Part shown: in pieces, positions 1 to 12,600 of the stretch
Position numbering within the stretch: the first letter of the stretch is position 1
How the letters are laid out: every line of letters begins with the position of its first letter
Assembly: GCA_907165065.1 (NCBI GenBank)
Contig: OU015550.1
Span: 6,979,501-7,043,500, forward strand
Reading direction: 5' to 3'
DNA: 64,000 bases
Origin: Caprimulgus europaeus
Lineage: Eukaryota > Chordata > Aves > Caprimulgiformes > Caprimulgidae
Program-made: the position numbers and the translations under genes
The notes under the pieces: model-generated
The model's input: only the letters and a program-made list of their open reading frames with translations
Told to the model about the DNA's origin: nothing
The model's database searches: none

Positions 1-3000
1 GATGTAAGTTTGAAGACAAAATTGCTGTGGTTTTATTTCATATTGAGAGTTGGTTCCTACTGTGTAAAACAGCTTTGTATGAATAAATAAAAATTGTTGT
101 CCATTACTCTGGATCTCTGACCTCTTCAGGTGCCACTCATGCAGGTACTTTTAAAATGGCTTATTATAGAAGTGCTAATATGCCATATTTATGAATAAAA
201 ATATTTTTCAAGTGTATTCACTGATGGGTATGAAGTGTTGATGGGCCCGTGCAGCTGGTGGATAAACGTACAGAATAGCCGAGGCAACAGCGAACCGGCT
301 GATGTCCTCTTGGGCATTTTGGAAAAGACAAGTAGTTACCTCCTTGACAGACCTGTGTACTATTGTGAAACCCTGTTCTGTAGCTTATTTACAGGCTCCA
401 GGAAAACAGTTTTACTCAATGCAAGGCCTGAGGTATTGCTCATGTTGTGGAACTACAAACTCCAGCAACTTGCTTTTAAATTGACGGCTTTCCTGTCTGC
501 CCTACTTACTCAGTATAAAAAAACCCTAATCCTGTGGATTTTAGTTCCCTCTCTGTAGGACAGCAGTAATTACTTTTCTCTGGTGAAGGTAGAGATGCTG
601 GAAAAGTTTAATTAATGCCTGTTAGGAGATACTGCTAGTGCTTAAATGAATTCATTAGGGCAGGGTGCTTAATGGTCATCAAAATAGCAAATAATGTAGT
701 GGACTGAATGGTGCTGGTGCTGTGTTGCATATTATCTGCTCTGTTCTGCAAAATATTTCAGGATATGTGGGTCTTCCTTAGCCAGGGACACCTTTTCTAA
801 CCCCTCTGTGAAATGTGTGGGTTCAAAATGAGGTTTGGTTTGGAGCAGAAATCTCCACCTCTCCAGCCGCTTTGTCACTGTGGAATCGCGTAACGCAGGG
901 GGAAAGGAGCGTTTGTGTGCTCAGCCGTGGGGCACCGCGCCGGGAGCACTGCGCTGTCGTTAGTTTTGCTGGCTGAGTAGCCTTGTTAATAGGAGTCTGC
1001 ATGTGAATCTTTCTACCTTAGTAAATAACTTGCAGGAGGCAGGGAGGGTGTGGTGGCTGCTGGTCTCCCGGGCTCTCTGTTGTACACTCCAGCATGAAGG
1101 ATAATGTCACCCACCTGGAAGCGCGGGTGCAAGCACAGGCACTGGTTTGTGTCCTTCGGACCGACCTGTCTCAGGTGGAGCGTGGAGGTTGGGGGTATTT
1201 CCGAGGCAGGTCAGAGAGCGGGTGAGGTGCCCCGTGGTCACAGCTCGGATGGCGTTTGGTGTCTCCCCGTCCGTGAGTCCTTGTCAGTGACAGGGTCTGT
1301 CCTGGGTTTGGTGGAACATTTGAACCTGCAGTGAGAAATATTGGTAAATCACAAGCATTTGTATTGTTGAAACGGTGTTCTGAGCACATTTGTTCAGCAT
1401 AAGCATAGATAAGGGATTTGCACAGTTCTTCATTTAAAGCTCTTTTCCGATATTATCTGTCTGCCATCAGAGCTGTCACTTGGTTTTTAAAGCAGCATAT
1501 CAAGTGTTGGTGCTATTCAAATGGTTCCTTGTCCCAAATACTGATCTGGTGACTGGGAAACACTATCACGGCGCTGTGATTTGCATAAATGTAATAAACT
1601 TTGGCTGTGCAACACTCTGATTTCAGTACAAATTCCCTAACAAGGAGTGGCGAGACAGAGGTGCCTGTTGGGAGGGGAGGGGGTATCGGTGTCCTCTGGC
1701 CTTGGCAGAGGGAGGGAACATGGAGATGGCTTTGTGGATGGGCTGCTGGATAAACTGGTGCTGGGCACTGCTCAAAATGGGATTGCTTCTGTCAGGCTGT
1801 GGTGGTCCTTCTGGGGACAGTGGTGGCCCCGAGGATGTGATCTCGGGGTCTTCGTTGACCTTTTTATCGGCCTGTGTTTGTACACCAGCGCTTGTAGTGT
1901 TTCCACAGGGAAGTTTTAAAGTATGCAGAAACTGCCAACTGTTCTCTGCCTTTTCTCTCAGTTAAAAGTCTACGAAAACCAAGGTATTCTTCCATTCAGT
2001 CATCAGACTCCCGTACGTGAAGTGTCATGCTGTGGGGATAGTAAAAGGGTTTTTACCTGAGGAAGTTCTTTCTGTGGACTGTTTTTTCTTATACTGGGTG
2101 AAATGCAGCAGAGAGTAAAAGGACTTAAATACATTTTTGCTTTGCTGAATCACCTTCAGGGAGCATTCTGAGATCCTTATTTATTGCCTCTTGGCAAATA
2201 CATCTGTTGGTTTGTTTTGCCTTTTTTTTTTTTTCTTTCTTAATTGAACTGTGTTCTTAAGAGGTCTGTTACTTTTCCTGGTTTATCTGTTTGCAGAGAT
2301 GTTGGGTATTAAGGAAATGACAAAGAAAAGAAATACCATTCATTAAAAAAAAAATAAAAAGAGTTCTTTGACAGAACTTTCCATCTGACCTAAGGAACTG
2401 GAAATCAGGACATGCAAACTGGGCCCTTTCTCAGGCTGCTTGCAGTGATCTGGAGAGATTTAGTATTCTCTGCTACCCAGAAGTTTAGTTTTTAAATGCA
2501 CAGTGTGAGACTTTTCTGATATTTAACAAGTTTGTGGACATAAAAATAAAACCTGCTGTGTGAAGTGACAGTGTGTATCTGATTCGAGTGCAGGAAGTTC
2601 GAGTGATGCCTGTGAACTGAGGCTGGGCCTCAGTGCTGCTGCAAACACTGGGAAATACATTTACAAGTAGAGGATGTTTGAAACTTTGCTCTCCAGAATC
2701 GATCCCTGGGCTCGGTGTTGGCCCTGCGTTGTTTTTAACAGTCCCAGGCTGTGCAGTGGCCCTGTCAGCAGCGCTGCTCCCGGCGCAGCCCCCGCCGCGC
2801 GCGGGCGCCGAGCTCCCCGGCAGACACCGACGCGCTTGGTGCCGACCGCGCAGTGCTGGCGTCACCCGATTGCTCTGGCAGTGCCTCCAGGAGAGCCCCC
2901 TTAGTCTCTTAATAAGAATTTAAACTGGCAGATAAAGCCAAGCTGATCTCCGTTTCATGACATTATTTATTTGAACAACAAGATGTCTGGTTTTTCTTTG

Positions 3001-6000
3001 CGGTTTCTGTGTAGCTGCCGGTGGGGACTGAACGGTGAATTTGGGGATTTAAATGGTTTTGTTTAGTAACAATCAAGTGCCAGCTATGTAACCACTGCCT
3101 GATCCTGACTGGTGTGATGAGTAAAATTAAAAAGGATCTTCGCTGCGATCCATTCACAGTTTTGTGAGATGATTAATATTGTTAAGACAGGTACCTGCTG
3201 TCAGAATTGCTTGGTGTAATTCTTACAACCACAGGTGTGGGTGGTTGTTCATCATCTGGCTGTATGTTTTATTATATAGGTAAGTTGAGAGAGAAAGATA
3301 TATATAAAAATACAATCAATGGAAGTTCTGTTTGAATGAATCACTGAGGCTGGCTGTGTATGTGATGCTGTATATCACAGGTAGCCTTTTAAAACTCTTA
3401 CCTTCAGGGTCATGCGCGTGTCTTGGAAGCAAGGAGAAATGAAGCCTTTTAATAAGAAGTATCTACTGTGGGGAACAGAAATCTGCTCTGTGAAGTGCTG
3501 TGCTCTGCTGATAGCGAAGCATTTCAAAGAGATTACTGCAGAACCTATACGGTCAGACAGGGATGACAGAAGAGGGAGTGATGCAATAAATACGGGCAAA
3601 GCTCCGGTGCTGTCAGTCTGGGTTTTCCTGTTGGGGTCGGCGTCCATAGCTGCCTCTGATTGATCGTCAGTCGAGAACAGAAATTAGATTTGGCTTTGCC
3701 TTCAAAGCTGTCTTTTTATTTGAAGTGCTTTCTTACGAGAGCTCAATTTCTGTGTCAGTTCTGAATTCAGTGAGCTCTCTAAGCAGATACCAGTGATCCA
3801 GCCTTTGGAGGCAGCTGCATGAGGACGATGACGGGCAAGCTTCCCGAGCCGAACGCACGGCGATCCGAGAGCTCGCTGCTCCGAATGCCAAATGTTGTCA
3901 TTGCAACTGCTGACCCTTTCTGTCTCCTGCTCTGTACAGACGTTGCTGTTTTGCTTACAGCACCTACCTTGTGCCCAACTTTCAGGGGCAAAAATTAAAC
4001 GGAAAGCAACTGGTGAGAGTTAATCACTGAATCTAATAGATTATCATCCACACAGTTGTTGCAGACATCTGCCAGAGCACGGTTATTTTCTGCTCTGTTC
4101 TTTAGTCTCTGATTCCTGGTCACTGCTGCTATGTCTATGTCGTGGCCATTTGTTGTACATAGAGCAGGGAGGGTTGGTGGCTTGGGAGCTGCCCACAAGT
4201 GAAGTGAAAAGTGCCATTTGTGTCTGACTGCAGCCATGGCCCATGAGAACCTTCTGCAATCAGGTTGTTTAGGTTTTTAAGTGTGGTTGTACATGACTTC
4301 CAGAGACTCATTTTTATGCTGGAAGGCACAAAGCAAAAATGAAACCAGCAGCTATCTTGCTGTGAAGTTGCTGTCCCTGCTTTTCCTCTCTAGTTCTAGT
4401 TTACAGCAAGTTTTAAAGTGGCAGAATAAGTTTGTTCTGAAGCTAAGAATGATTGGAAACAGAGCTGTCGTGTTCCCCATGCAGAATGACCTCTCCACAG
4501 GTGAATAAATGCTAACATGTGCCAGCTAGAACGTAACCTGCTGCAGAGCTGCCCTGGGATCTGTGCTTGGAAGTCCACACAGCTGGCACGAAAGAGCGAG
4601 TTTTGGTTAATGTTCGGTAAGTTCTGGTTATGAAAACCAGATTTATTGTTTTAACAAATAGATTTTTTGTCCTTTTTTAATTTGCTCTGAAACCATTTGG
4701 GAGACCAGGTCTTGCAGAGTGGGGGACTCCAGGAGTGTGCATTGTTTTCGCTCTGTTCTCCTCCCACATGGCAGCAATCTTTTATAAATGCCTTGTGATG
4801 AGGAAATTGGAATGTCTGTCCCATGTCTGCTCTAGGTGGGCTTTCCATTCTGTGGGAGGCATGGGTTCATTAGTAATCTGAAGTTTTATGTATTAATAGC
4901 TGTTAGTTAATAAACTCATTTGCCAGCTTCTTTTTCCACATACTGACTGACATACTCCATTGAGACTCTTTTCTTACAAACTACTGATAGATAGAAATGC
5001 TGAGAAGCAGATGTTGCATGACCAAGTACCCAGCTGTGTACTAACATAATGAATCTCATGGTGATTAGTTAACAATTCCTTGGCAGTCAGAGGCATATGT
5101 AAAACAGTAAACACAGCATGGGGAAATAATAATAATAATTAAAAAAAAGAAGCATTTTCTGAGCTTAAAACATTGGCAACATCAGTTCAACCATCTGTGG
5201 TGCTGAAGAGCTGACTGTGGTGTGGGTAAGTCATACCAAGGTCAGTTGAACTGACTTAGAAGTCCTTAACCCTTTATTGGTAAACCACAACATTTCTGGT
5301 TTCAAAACATGGGTTGCATTGTAAATTTGAATGACAGGAGCCACAGCAGAGATATCTGAACATAAACTGTCCGTAAAGGAAAATGACCACTAGTGCTGTG
5401 GGGTTTTTACCTGCTGTGGTGTGAAGGTGTTTAGCCAACAGCAGCAAAGCACAGGAACTGACAAAAAAAAAGCCAGCCAGCCATTTGAAGTTAACTTTTC
5501 AAGTTTAAGGTGAAGTCTGTTACTGGAGTGGAGTTGCCATTGTTGTATCCACGGGTGAGTGCATGCGAAGGAGGAAGATAAAGATCGTTATGACCTTCTG
5601 GCTATATAATTTAGAGCTGCGGCTGCAGTTACCACAGTCTGCCCTCTGGAACAGTTCTCTTCTGCAGAGCCTTTTCTTTTCTTTCTCACAAGAGAAATGA
5701 GTGTGCTAGTCTGAATGCCGTCATCCTTCTCTTGTCACCCCCTTCAATGCCCTCCTTGCCCCTGCTGCCCAGGAAAATGGCATAACCGTGTTTTTCTGAC
5801 CCGTTACTCATCGCAGGTAATAAGTTTGAGGAGTAAATTTGGAGAAAGTACGTAAGTTTGGAACATTGCTTTTTAGCACATGGGTATAAGGGGATTTATG
5901 AAATCAAAGAGGTGTTTTCAAAATACAGAATTAACATTTATATTCCCCAGTAGCTGCCTTGGCCATACATCTGGTTTTAGACAAGTTTTTGTGCAGTCAG

Positions 6001-6428
6001 ATGGTGGGAAGGTGCCTGGATTTTCAACTGAAGTGCTGAAATGGATCCATGTGTTTGCAGGGTGGCATATGGAAAATGACAATATGCAATTGTACTAGTT
6101 ATCTAACATTCATCAAAGTAGCTACTGTCTAAAAAGCTGAGCTCCATGTTCCGATAGGCTCCCAGTCACCTGCTCCCGGGAAATGCAGAGGTAGGACAGA
6201 GCTGTGGGCAGGTGAAGGTGGCTGCTCCTGTACCGATGGTGTTTCAGTTCAGCAGCTCTGTGATGCCTGACGTGGTTCGACCTTGGGCTGCGCCTCCGAC
6301 CCGTTGTGGGTCTCGCTCCACATCCACCCTGAACACTGCAAAGTGCTTCGCTTCCTCACCTGCCCCAGCGCTGCTCCCGGTGTGTGTCCATGCCGCTCAC
6401 CTGTGCGGGGACGCACGGCTGCTGGGCA

Positions 6429-6661
6429 GGACGCGGTTCCTCCCGCGGTGACCGGGGCTCCTCTCGCCCGGACGCGGTTCCTCCCGCGGTGACCGGGGCT
6501 CCTCTCGCCCGGACGCGGTTCCTCCCGCGGTGACCGGGGCTCCTCTCGCCCGGACGTGGTTCCTCCCGCGGGGACCGGGGCTCCTCTCACCCGGACGCGG
6601 TTCCTCCCGCGGGGACCGGGGCTCCTCTCGCCCGGACGCGGTTCCTCCCGCGGTGACCGGG
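6429..6661. repeat. 41-bp GC-rich minisatellite, about 5.7 copies
   Basis: Units start at 6429, 6470, 6511, 6552, 6593 and 6634, exactly 41 bp apart. Each begins GGACGCGGTTCCTCCCGCGG and contains several CpGs. Copies 1-3 and 6 carry GCGGTGACC at unit positions 17-25, while copies 4 and 5 carry GCGGGGACC; copy 4 also has ACGTGG instead of ACGCGG. Because 41 is not a multiple of three, the open frames running through it on both strands are by-products and not protein repeats. Confidence 0.97.
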
Positions 6662-9600
6662 TCTCGGCGCTGGCCAGAGCCCTGCGGCCGGGAGGGGCTG
6701 GGTGACGGCTGAGCCTCAGCGCTGTTCTTCACTAACCTGCGTGTTTGCCTCTGTTTTCATCTTTCTTCACCGCTTGCTGTTGAACTAAATGAGCACAGTA
6801 AATACTGGAATAATTGGCAGTTCAGTAGATGCTGGAAGTGTTGAAATATGGACTCAGGTGTACACAGTGCAACTGAATCTTTTAAATTTTTTTGCTGCTA
6901 CTAGTGTTGCCCTAGAGAGAAAATAATGTCTAAGTAGGTTATAATAATTGTACTTTTTGGGACAAATGGGCCTTTTCTGAAGGGATCTAACAGTTGGGGT
7001 TTGTTCTTAGGACAGAGTTGTCTCTATTTTTGTGATCTTGTGTGTGCTTAACCTGTAGGATAGGAATTGTTCCACTGTTGGATTTACTAAATCACTTTTA
7101 GTTCACTCACGTTTTTTTCTGAGTCCTCCAGGGACCAAAGACTTTTATTTATGGAACATTTTAGAGTGGGAACAATAATGAAGCAAATTTTTTAGTAAAT
7201 TGGAAGTCTTCAGTATCTTTATCCTCCTGTAAATTTACAGCTACTGCAATGTTTTGCTTCAGCATAGTGGTTCCTTCTTTACGTTGCAAATTCTCTGCCT
7301 GCATGAACATAAAAATAAATTATGAACAATCGGTCAGGACAGGAGATGTAATCAGTTAAAGCCTAATGAAGCTTATACTTCAGAGCAGGCTCATCTGCTA
7401 AAATACTACGTTGGCTGAATTGCTGCTGCAAATGGGTGGTTTCATAATTGCGTTTCGAGTCAGGTTGGTAACACACTCTGTTATCTCGATGATCCCTCGT
7501 TAAAGCCAATCTGCCCGCGGTCACTGCACACTTGTCACGCAGACCTGCTCTCCTGGAGCAGGAAGGCTGAGGAGCCGCAGCCGGCGTGGATGGGATGTGC
7601 CTGAACCTCCTCATGCCCCACCTGCCGTGCTGCACTCTGGAGCCTGTCAGGCGCGTTCAGGGCTTGGCTCCCACCGCGGCACACACGGGGTATAGCCAGC
7701 TGAAAGGTTAAGAACTTGCTCGAGCCCGGTGCTGAGCACCAGGCAGCAGCTGCTGGGCCCCAGGATGCTCAGGAGCGGGCGGGCGGGTGCTCACTGCACC
7801 GCTCGCAGCAGTTTCTGACCCCAGGACCTGTCTCACCTGGAGCAGGAGTAGCAAGGAGTGTGTCAGCCCCAGCTGCCCACGTTTGCTAAGAAATGTAAAT
7901 GAATGTGCCAAGCCACAGAGGCAAGCACACTGCTGCTCTGCCAGCTCTGCTGTAGCTCTCAGCCGTGGCGATTTGCACCGCTCCGTGTCTTGCTTTGAAG
8001 CTCGTGAGTTGTCACCTTTGATTGCGCCAGGTGAACTGCTCTGATCCGCCTTGCCTGGGAGCTGGGCTCCTGCCGCTGTGATGGGTGTGCTGGGGCTGCT
8101 GGGCAGTGTCAGGTCTTGCTGGTGCTTTGCTAGGAAGCAGCTGAACCCCAAAAGGCTGAGCAGTTCCTCTTTGCTGGCATCTAGCTCTTCATGTTTGCTC
8201 TCCTCAGAGAAAGCACTATTTCATATTTAATTGAAAATCCTGGGTGCCGTAACTGAAAATAAATCTTATTAAATGAATAGTGGTGAAATAATAGGATATG
8301 CTGCGCAAGGGAAAAGATAAATTCCTTTCATTTTTAATATTACACAATGATTACCTTAACACATAGGGAAATGTTCTTTCCTTATGTGATTACTTCAACA
8401 ACAACACGCTGTTAAGATCATAAACACAAGCTTCCCTGCAAAATTAAATTATAACAGAATTGGAGTTCATTGAGTGAAACCAGAGAGATTCATGGATGTG
8501 ACGGATAAATGTGTGCTGGGTGTGTGTGAACGAGGTCGAAGCATCCTGGTGTCTCCTGATGCACTTTGCTGGTAGCTGCCCCCGGTTCTGTAGGTGGCTG
8601 GGACCAGTCTCCTGGCTCTTTTTTTTTTTTCTTTGTACTTTTCACATGTAGATGTAGTGCCAAATAAATGATGGAAAAGATGCTTGATTGACTTCTTCAT
8701 ACAGGTGAGAGAGAGAATTACCTTATTTTCTGAATTGAAAGATTTTTAAAGTATTTTGAACAGTGTTGGTAGGTCTTGAATTATTTTTTTCTTGCTTTTA
8801 ACTCACCGTGTAGTAACACTCTGAGTTGGTACACTGACTGTAAAACTGCACAGTGGATGTAAAACGACACAGTGGTGTTCAGTACGTTCTCAGAGGCATT
8901 CTGGGGAAAATTTTAAATCTTGCAAGGTTCCTTAAGGGCATAAGTCAACCGCAGTTGGCACTAAAGTCCTCTTTGTATCTTATTTTTAAGAAAATGGTGT
9001 GACTCAGACAAGTTAAAAGTTGCAGTGCTGTTTATACCAGCCCCTTCAAAACGTGAGCGCTGGTACTTTTCTGTAACAAGCTTGTTTTTGCTGAGAAACA
9101 TACTGAAAAACCGGAGGAACGTAAACGTGTTTCCTTCAGGCGCGCGGTGCAGAGAGGTGTCTGTGGGAACCACCCTGTGCACGCTGGAGCTGCGGGGGCT
9201 TTGCTGACTGTCCGTATTGCACAGAGCTGGGGGGGTGTGGTGTTGTTTTCCAATTAAACTTTGAGATGTCTCTGATCAAATACCACTGTGCCATGGCTCA
9301 TCTGTTAATTTGATCAGGGGAGTGCTGACCTGGCTCTTAGACGTTGGTGATTTTAAGTTCCTGGGTGTCCTTGGGAGCGCGGTGAGGCGGAGCTGTGTGA
9401 TCTGCAGCTTGAGTTTGCTGCTGAGCTGCCTCTCCGTGGGGAAGGCCGCAGCCCGCCTCTGGCAGAGCTGGGATTTCCCGAGCTCCTTGAAAAGCCGGTT
9501 CGAGAAGCTCCAATTCTGTCATAAAACTGCATCGTGCCTCTGTTCCCCGGAGCAGGAACTGCTCCTGGACCTGTGTGTCCTGTGCCTGGCGGGGTCCTGC

Positions 9601-12600
9601 CCGGGCTGGAGCTCGGGGTCCTGCGGTAGGCGGGGGGCGAGGAGCCCAGCAGAGCTGTGAGCCCAGAGAGCCCATCGATGATGTTCCCACACAGGCCAGC
9701 GTGTGGGAGCGAAGCCCACTGTCGGGAGAGCTGCGGTACCCGAAAGCGATGCGAAGCAGAGACCTTTGGGGTGGGTCTGGTGTCCGAGAGCCCAGTTTGC
9801 TGTTGTGTAAGCTTGGTGTGCGGGTCCAGCTACGACAGACCTTGTGCTGCCGCTCACGGACGTGGCTGAAGGATGCCTTCGCTGTGGACGCTTTCTGTTG
9901 CCCACGTTGGTTGGTCACCCAGGAGCTTTGTTCTGTCCAGGCAGACGTACAGCGCCTTTGTGAGGACGTACGGTCTCTTTGTCAGGCTCCTGCTCTGCCA
10001 AACTCCAGACTGAAATAGGTTAGTGGGCCTAGAAATTATGCAGAGTGTAATTGCATGTCTTGCTTCCTATGGAAAGCAGGCTAAAAATAAACCTGTCCAT
10101 CATTTGCATAAGTTCTGTTCTAATCAGAACACTCAAAAAAAAAGTCTTTGGCATGTGAACACGTCCCCTTCTGCTGGGCACACAGTGCCAAGTCCCAAGC
10201 AGATTAAATCGCTTGTGTAACACGGAGCAGCTGCAAGGACATTTTTCTTTGGGGATGTGACTGAAATGTGTCATTCTAGAGAACTGCACGCTGCTTAAGC
10301 CATGGGATATGGTATGTTACACATACGTCAGTGTCTGAAACGTGATGCTGTGTTAGGACAGGCACAAGGCAGAGAGTTTTTACCAAACCCTGCAATAGGT
10401 TAACCTGCAAAAGTACCCTGTGTGCAATCCCTTGTTGGGGTGGGATGTGGAACTTGGTAAAGGTCAGTAAGTCTGAATTTGCACATGAGCTGCAGATTAT
10501 CACAGGGAAGCATTCATATTCAAACAGTTTTGGGACTCAAGTGGCATTTTGTTCAGTTGTGTATGCTAATTGTGCTTTCTAGACCAAATCTTTATAAATA
10601 GGCAAAAGATTGTTGATCTGTTCAGCTGCTTTTTTTCACTTCTCGAGAAAATACCGAATCAAAGAGAGGAGAGGAAAGTCTCCATATGTAATGGAAAAGG
10701 TCAATCTGTTCTCTTGTGGAAAGTTCTTCTGCATTTTTCTTCCCCACTGTGAAGTTGAAGGAAATGGTTATGTTTGCAATTGATTTGAAACCCATTCATT
10801 ATTTCAAATAATTTAAGTTCTACTCATATCTCCTTCAGTGTCTGATCTTATATCAGAAACAGCTGTACAGTTCTTTGTGCCTTGCCATTCTCCTCTTTAA
10901 TAATGGTACATTAAAATACTTGGTGTTATCAGAGAAAACCCTACCCATGGGTAATTCCTGACGCTGCTCCCATGGTTAATGGATTTTTGTGTGCGTGCAG
11001 TGTGTTACTGTAATCAGATCTGATGCTGGTGTGCTTCAAGCTGGCATCTGAAAGTTTGAATTTCTTTACTCAAAGGATTTTAATTTTGAAAAGCCTTAAG
11101 ACTGTAGGCAGAAAATATATTTGGCCATGCAAGCTTCTTTGCTACCAGTGCATCGCGTAAAACCAACTTAAAATGACGTCTGCTGTCATTCCACAGAAAG
11201 CGTGCATAGGTTGGAATGTCCAGAGATGTAACGAGATACAGAAAGGAAAAAGTAGCATTCAGGGAAAAATAATGAACTGTGTCCACCAGTAACTGCCAAC
11301 ATTTCTCATCATCTCTCAGGGTACTATTTTTTTTGGTTTTATATGTATGATTCATTTAATGTTACCCCGCTAAATGTATGCACTTTATTTTCCTTAAAAG
11401 ATGTGTACCTCTTCCAAACTGGGCTAGGCTCCAGTGGAGAGTCGTGGAACTGAAACAGTATTGCTGCAAAACGCTACTTGGTTTTGAGTCCAGTGGAGCC
11501 TTTATCTCTGCTGGCCTAGGTGCAGGTTTCCAGATGCAGCTGGTCCCAATGTGCAGCGTGTTCTGCAGTTCTGAAGCGGTGCCTGGCACCGTCCTGCCCG
11601 GGCACCGTGCGGGGACGGCAGCGGCCGAGGAGCGGATCCCGGCGGCCGGGAGCTCCGTGCTTGAGCTTGTCCAGCCCCGTGGGGCAGCCCAGGGCTTTGC
11701 ACCTGAGCCCTGCTGGTGTGGTCCTGGCTGGGTATGTGTTCTGGCACGTGAGCCAAGTGCTTTTGCTGTTAGGGAGTTTAAAGGAAAGCCGTGTTTGTTG
11801 TTGCCTGTGGTTAGATAGGAGCTGCCCTCGTGGGTGCAGGGCAGTGTCCCCCCACCCTGCCCAGAGATGTTTCGTGCTCTGGAGCTGGGGGGGATGAGCT
11901 TGTCGTAGGTGGTAGAAGGTGCTTCTTTCTTTTGTTAAAAACCTTGATTTCACAGTGCTGGGCCCTTGTTCTGCACGTCCAAGATTCCGCCAGCTGCGAT
12001 GCGTGTATTTGCAAACCGAGGCAGTTGTTAGTGGGGTAACAAGTGTTATTTTCATGTACCGACCAAATGGCACTGACAGACTCCATCTAAATGCCATCTA
12101 TGTTCTGCCAATATTGTCTTTCTTCTTCTTTCTGCACTAAACAATAGATTTTTTTCATGGTAGATGAGGAACCCAGCCATGGATATTCACAATTTAGAGG
12201 CTTCTGTTACAGCTGGCTTTACTGTTTCTATACTGCCAAAAATAAAAACCTGGAGGATTGCATACAGACTCCCCCTGTTTACATTTCATCTCTTGTCCTT
12301 CTCAGCTGGAGTGTTTTTCAGAACAAACAATGCATTATTTGCCAATGCTTGTTGTATTTCTTAAAGGTTGTTTGGGGATATGCCTTCCAAAGCGTGTTTT
12401 AGTTACCTTCAAAGCTTGAAATGCTTTAATGATGAAGTTCATAAGCAAACTCAAAGCCAAATTATTTTTGCATAGGTTTAGCCACAGTGGGGTGGTTTAT
12501 TGGTAGAACACTTCCAGCCCTGTAAGATTTCAAGAGAGCAGTAGAACACAGTGTGCCCTGGTGCTCTAGAATGAGAAACTTTGTCGCCCTGAATCAGTCA

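Noticed and set aside
6429-6661. CRISPR-like array
   Set aside because: Units are direct head-to-tail repeats without spacers, in a vertebrate genome.
6249-6732. Reverse frames with Pro/Arg/Glu-rich repeats
   Set aside because: They are translations of the 41-bp minisatellite in two shifting frames.
9337-10018. Overlapping frames of up to 193 codons on both strands
   Set aside because: They lie in GC-rich DNA, are open on opposite strands at once, contain no recognisable domain and have no splice context.
11516-12097. 193-codon reverse frame in MAGI3 intron 1
   Set aside because: Composition is random-looking, forward frames overlap it, and no family match is known to me.
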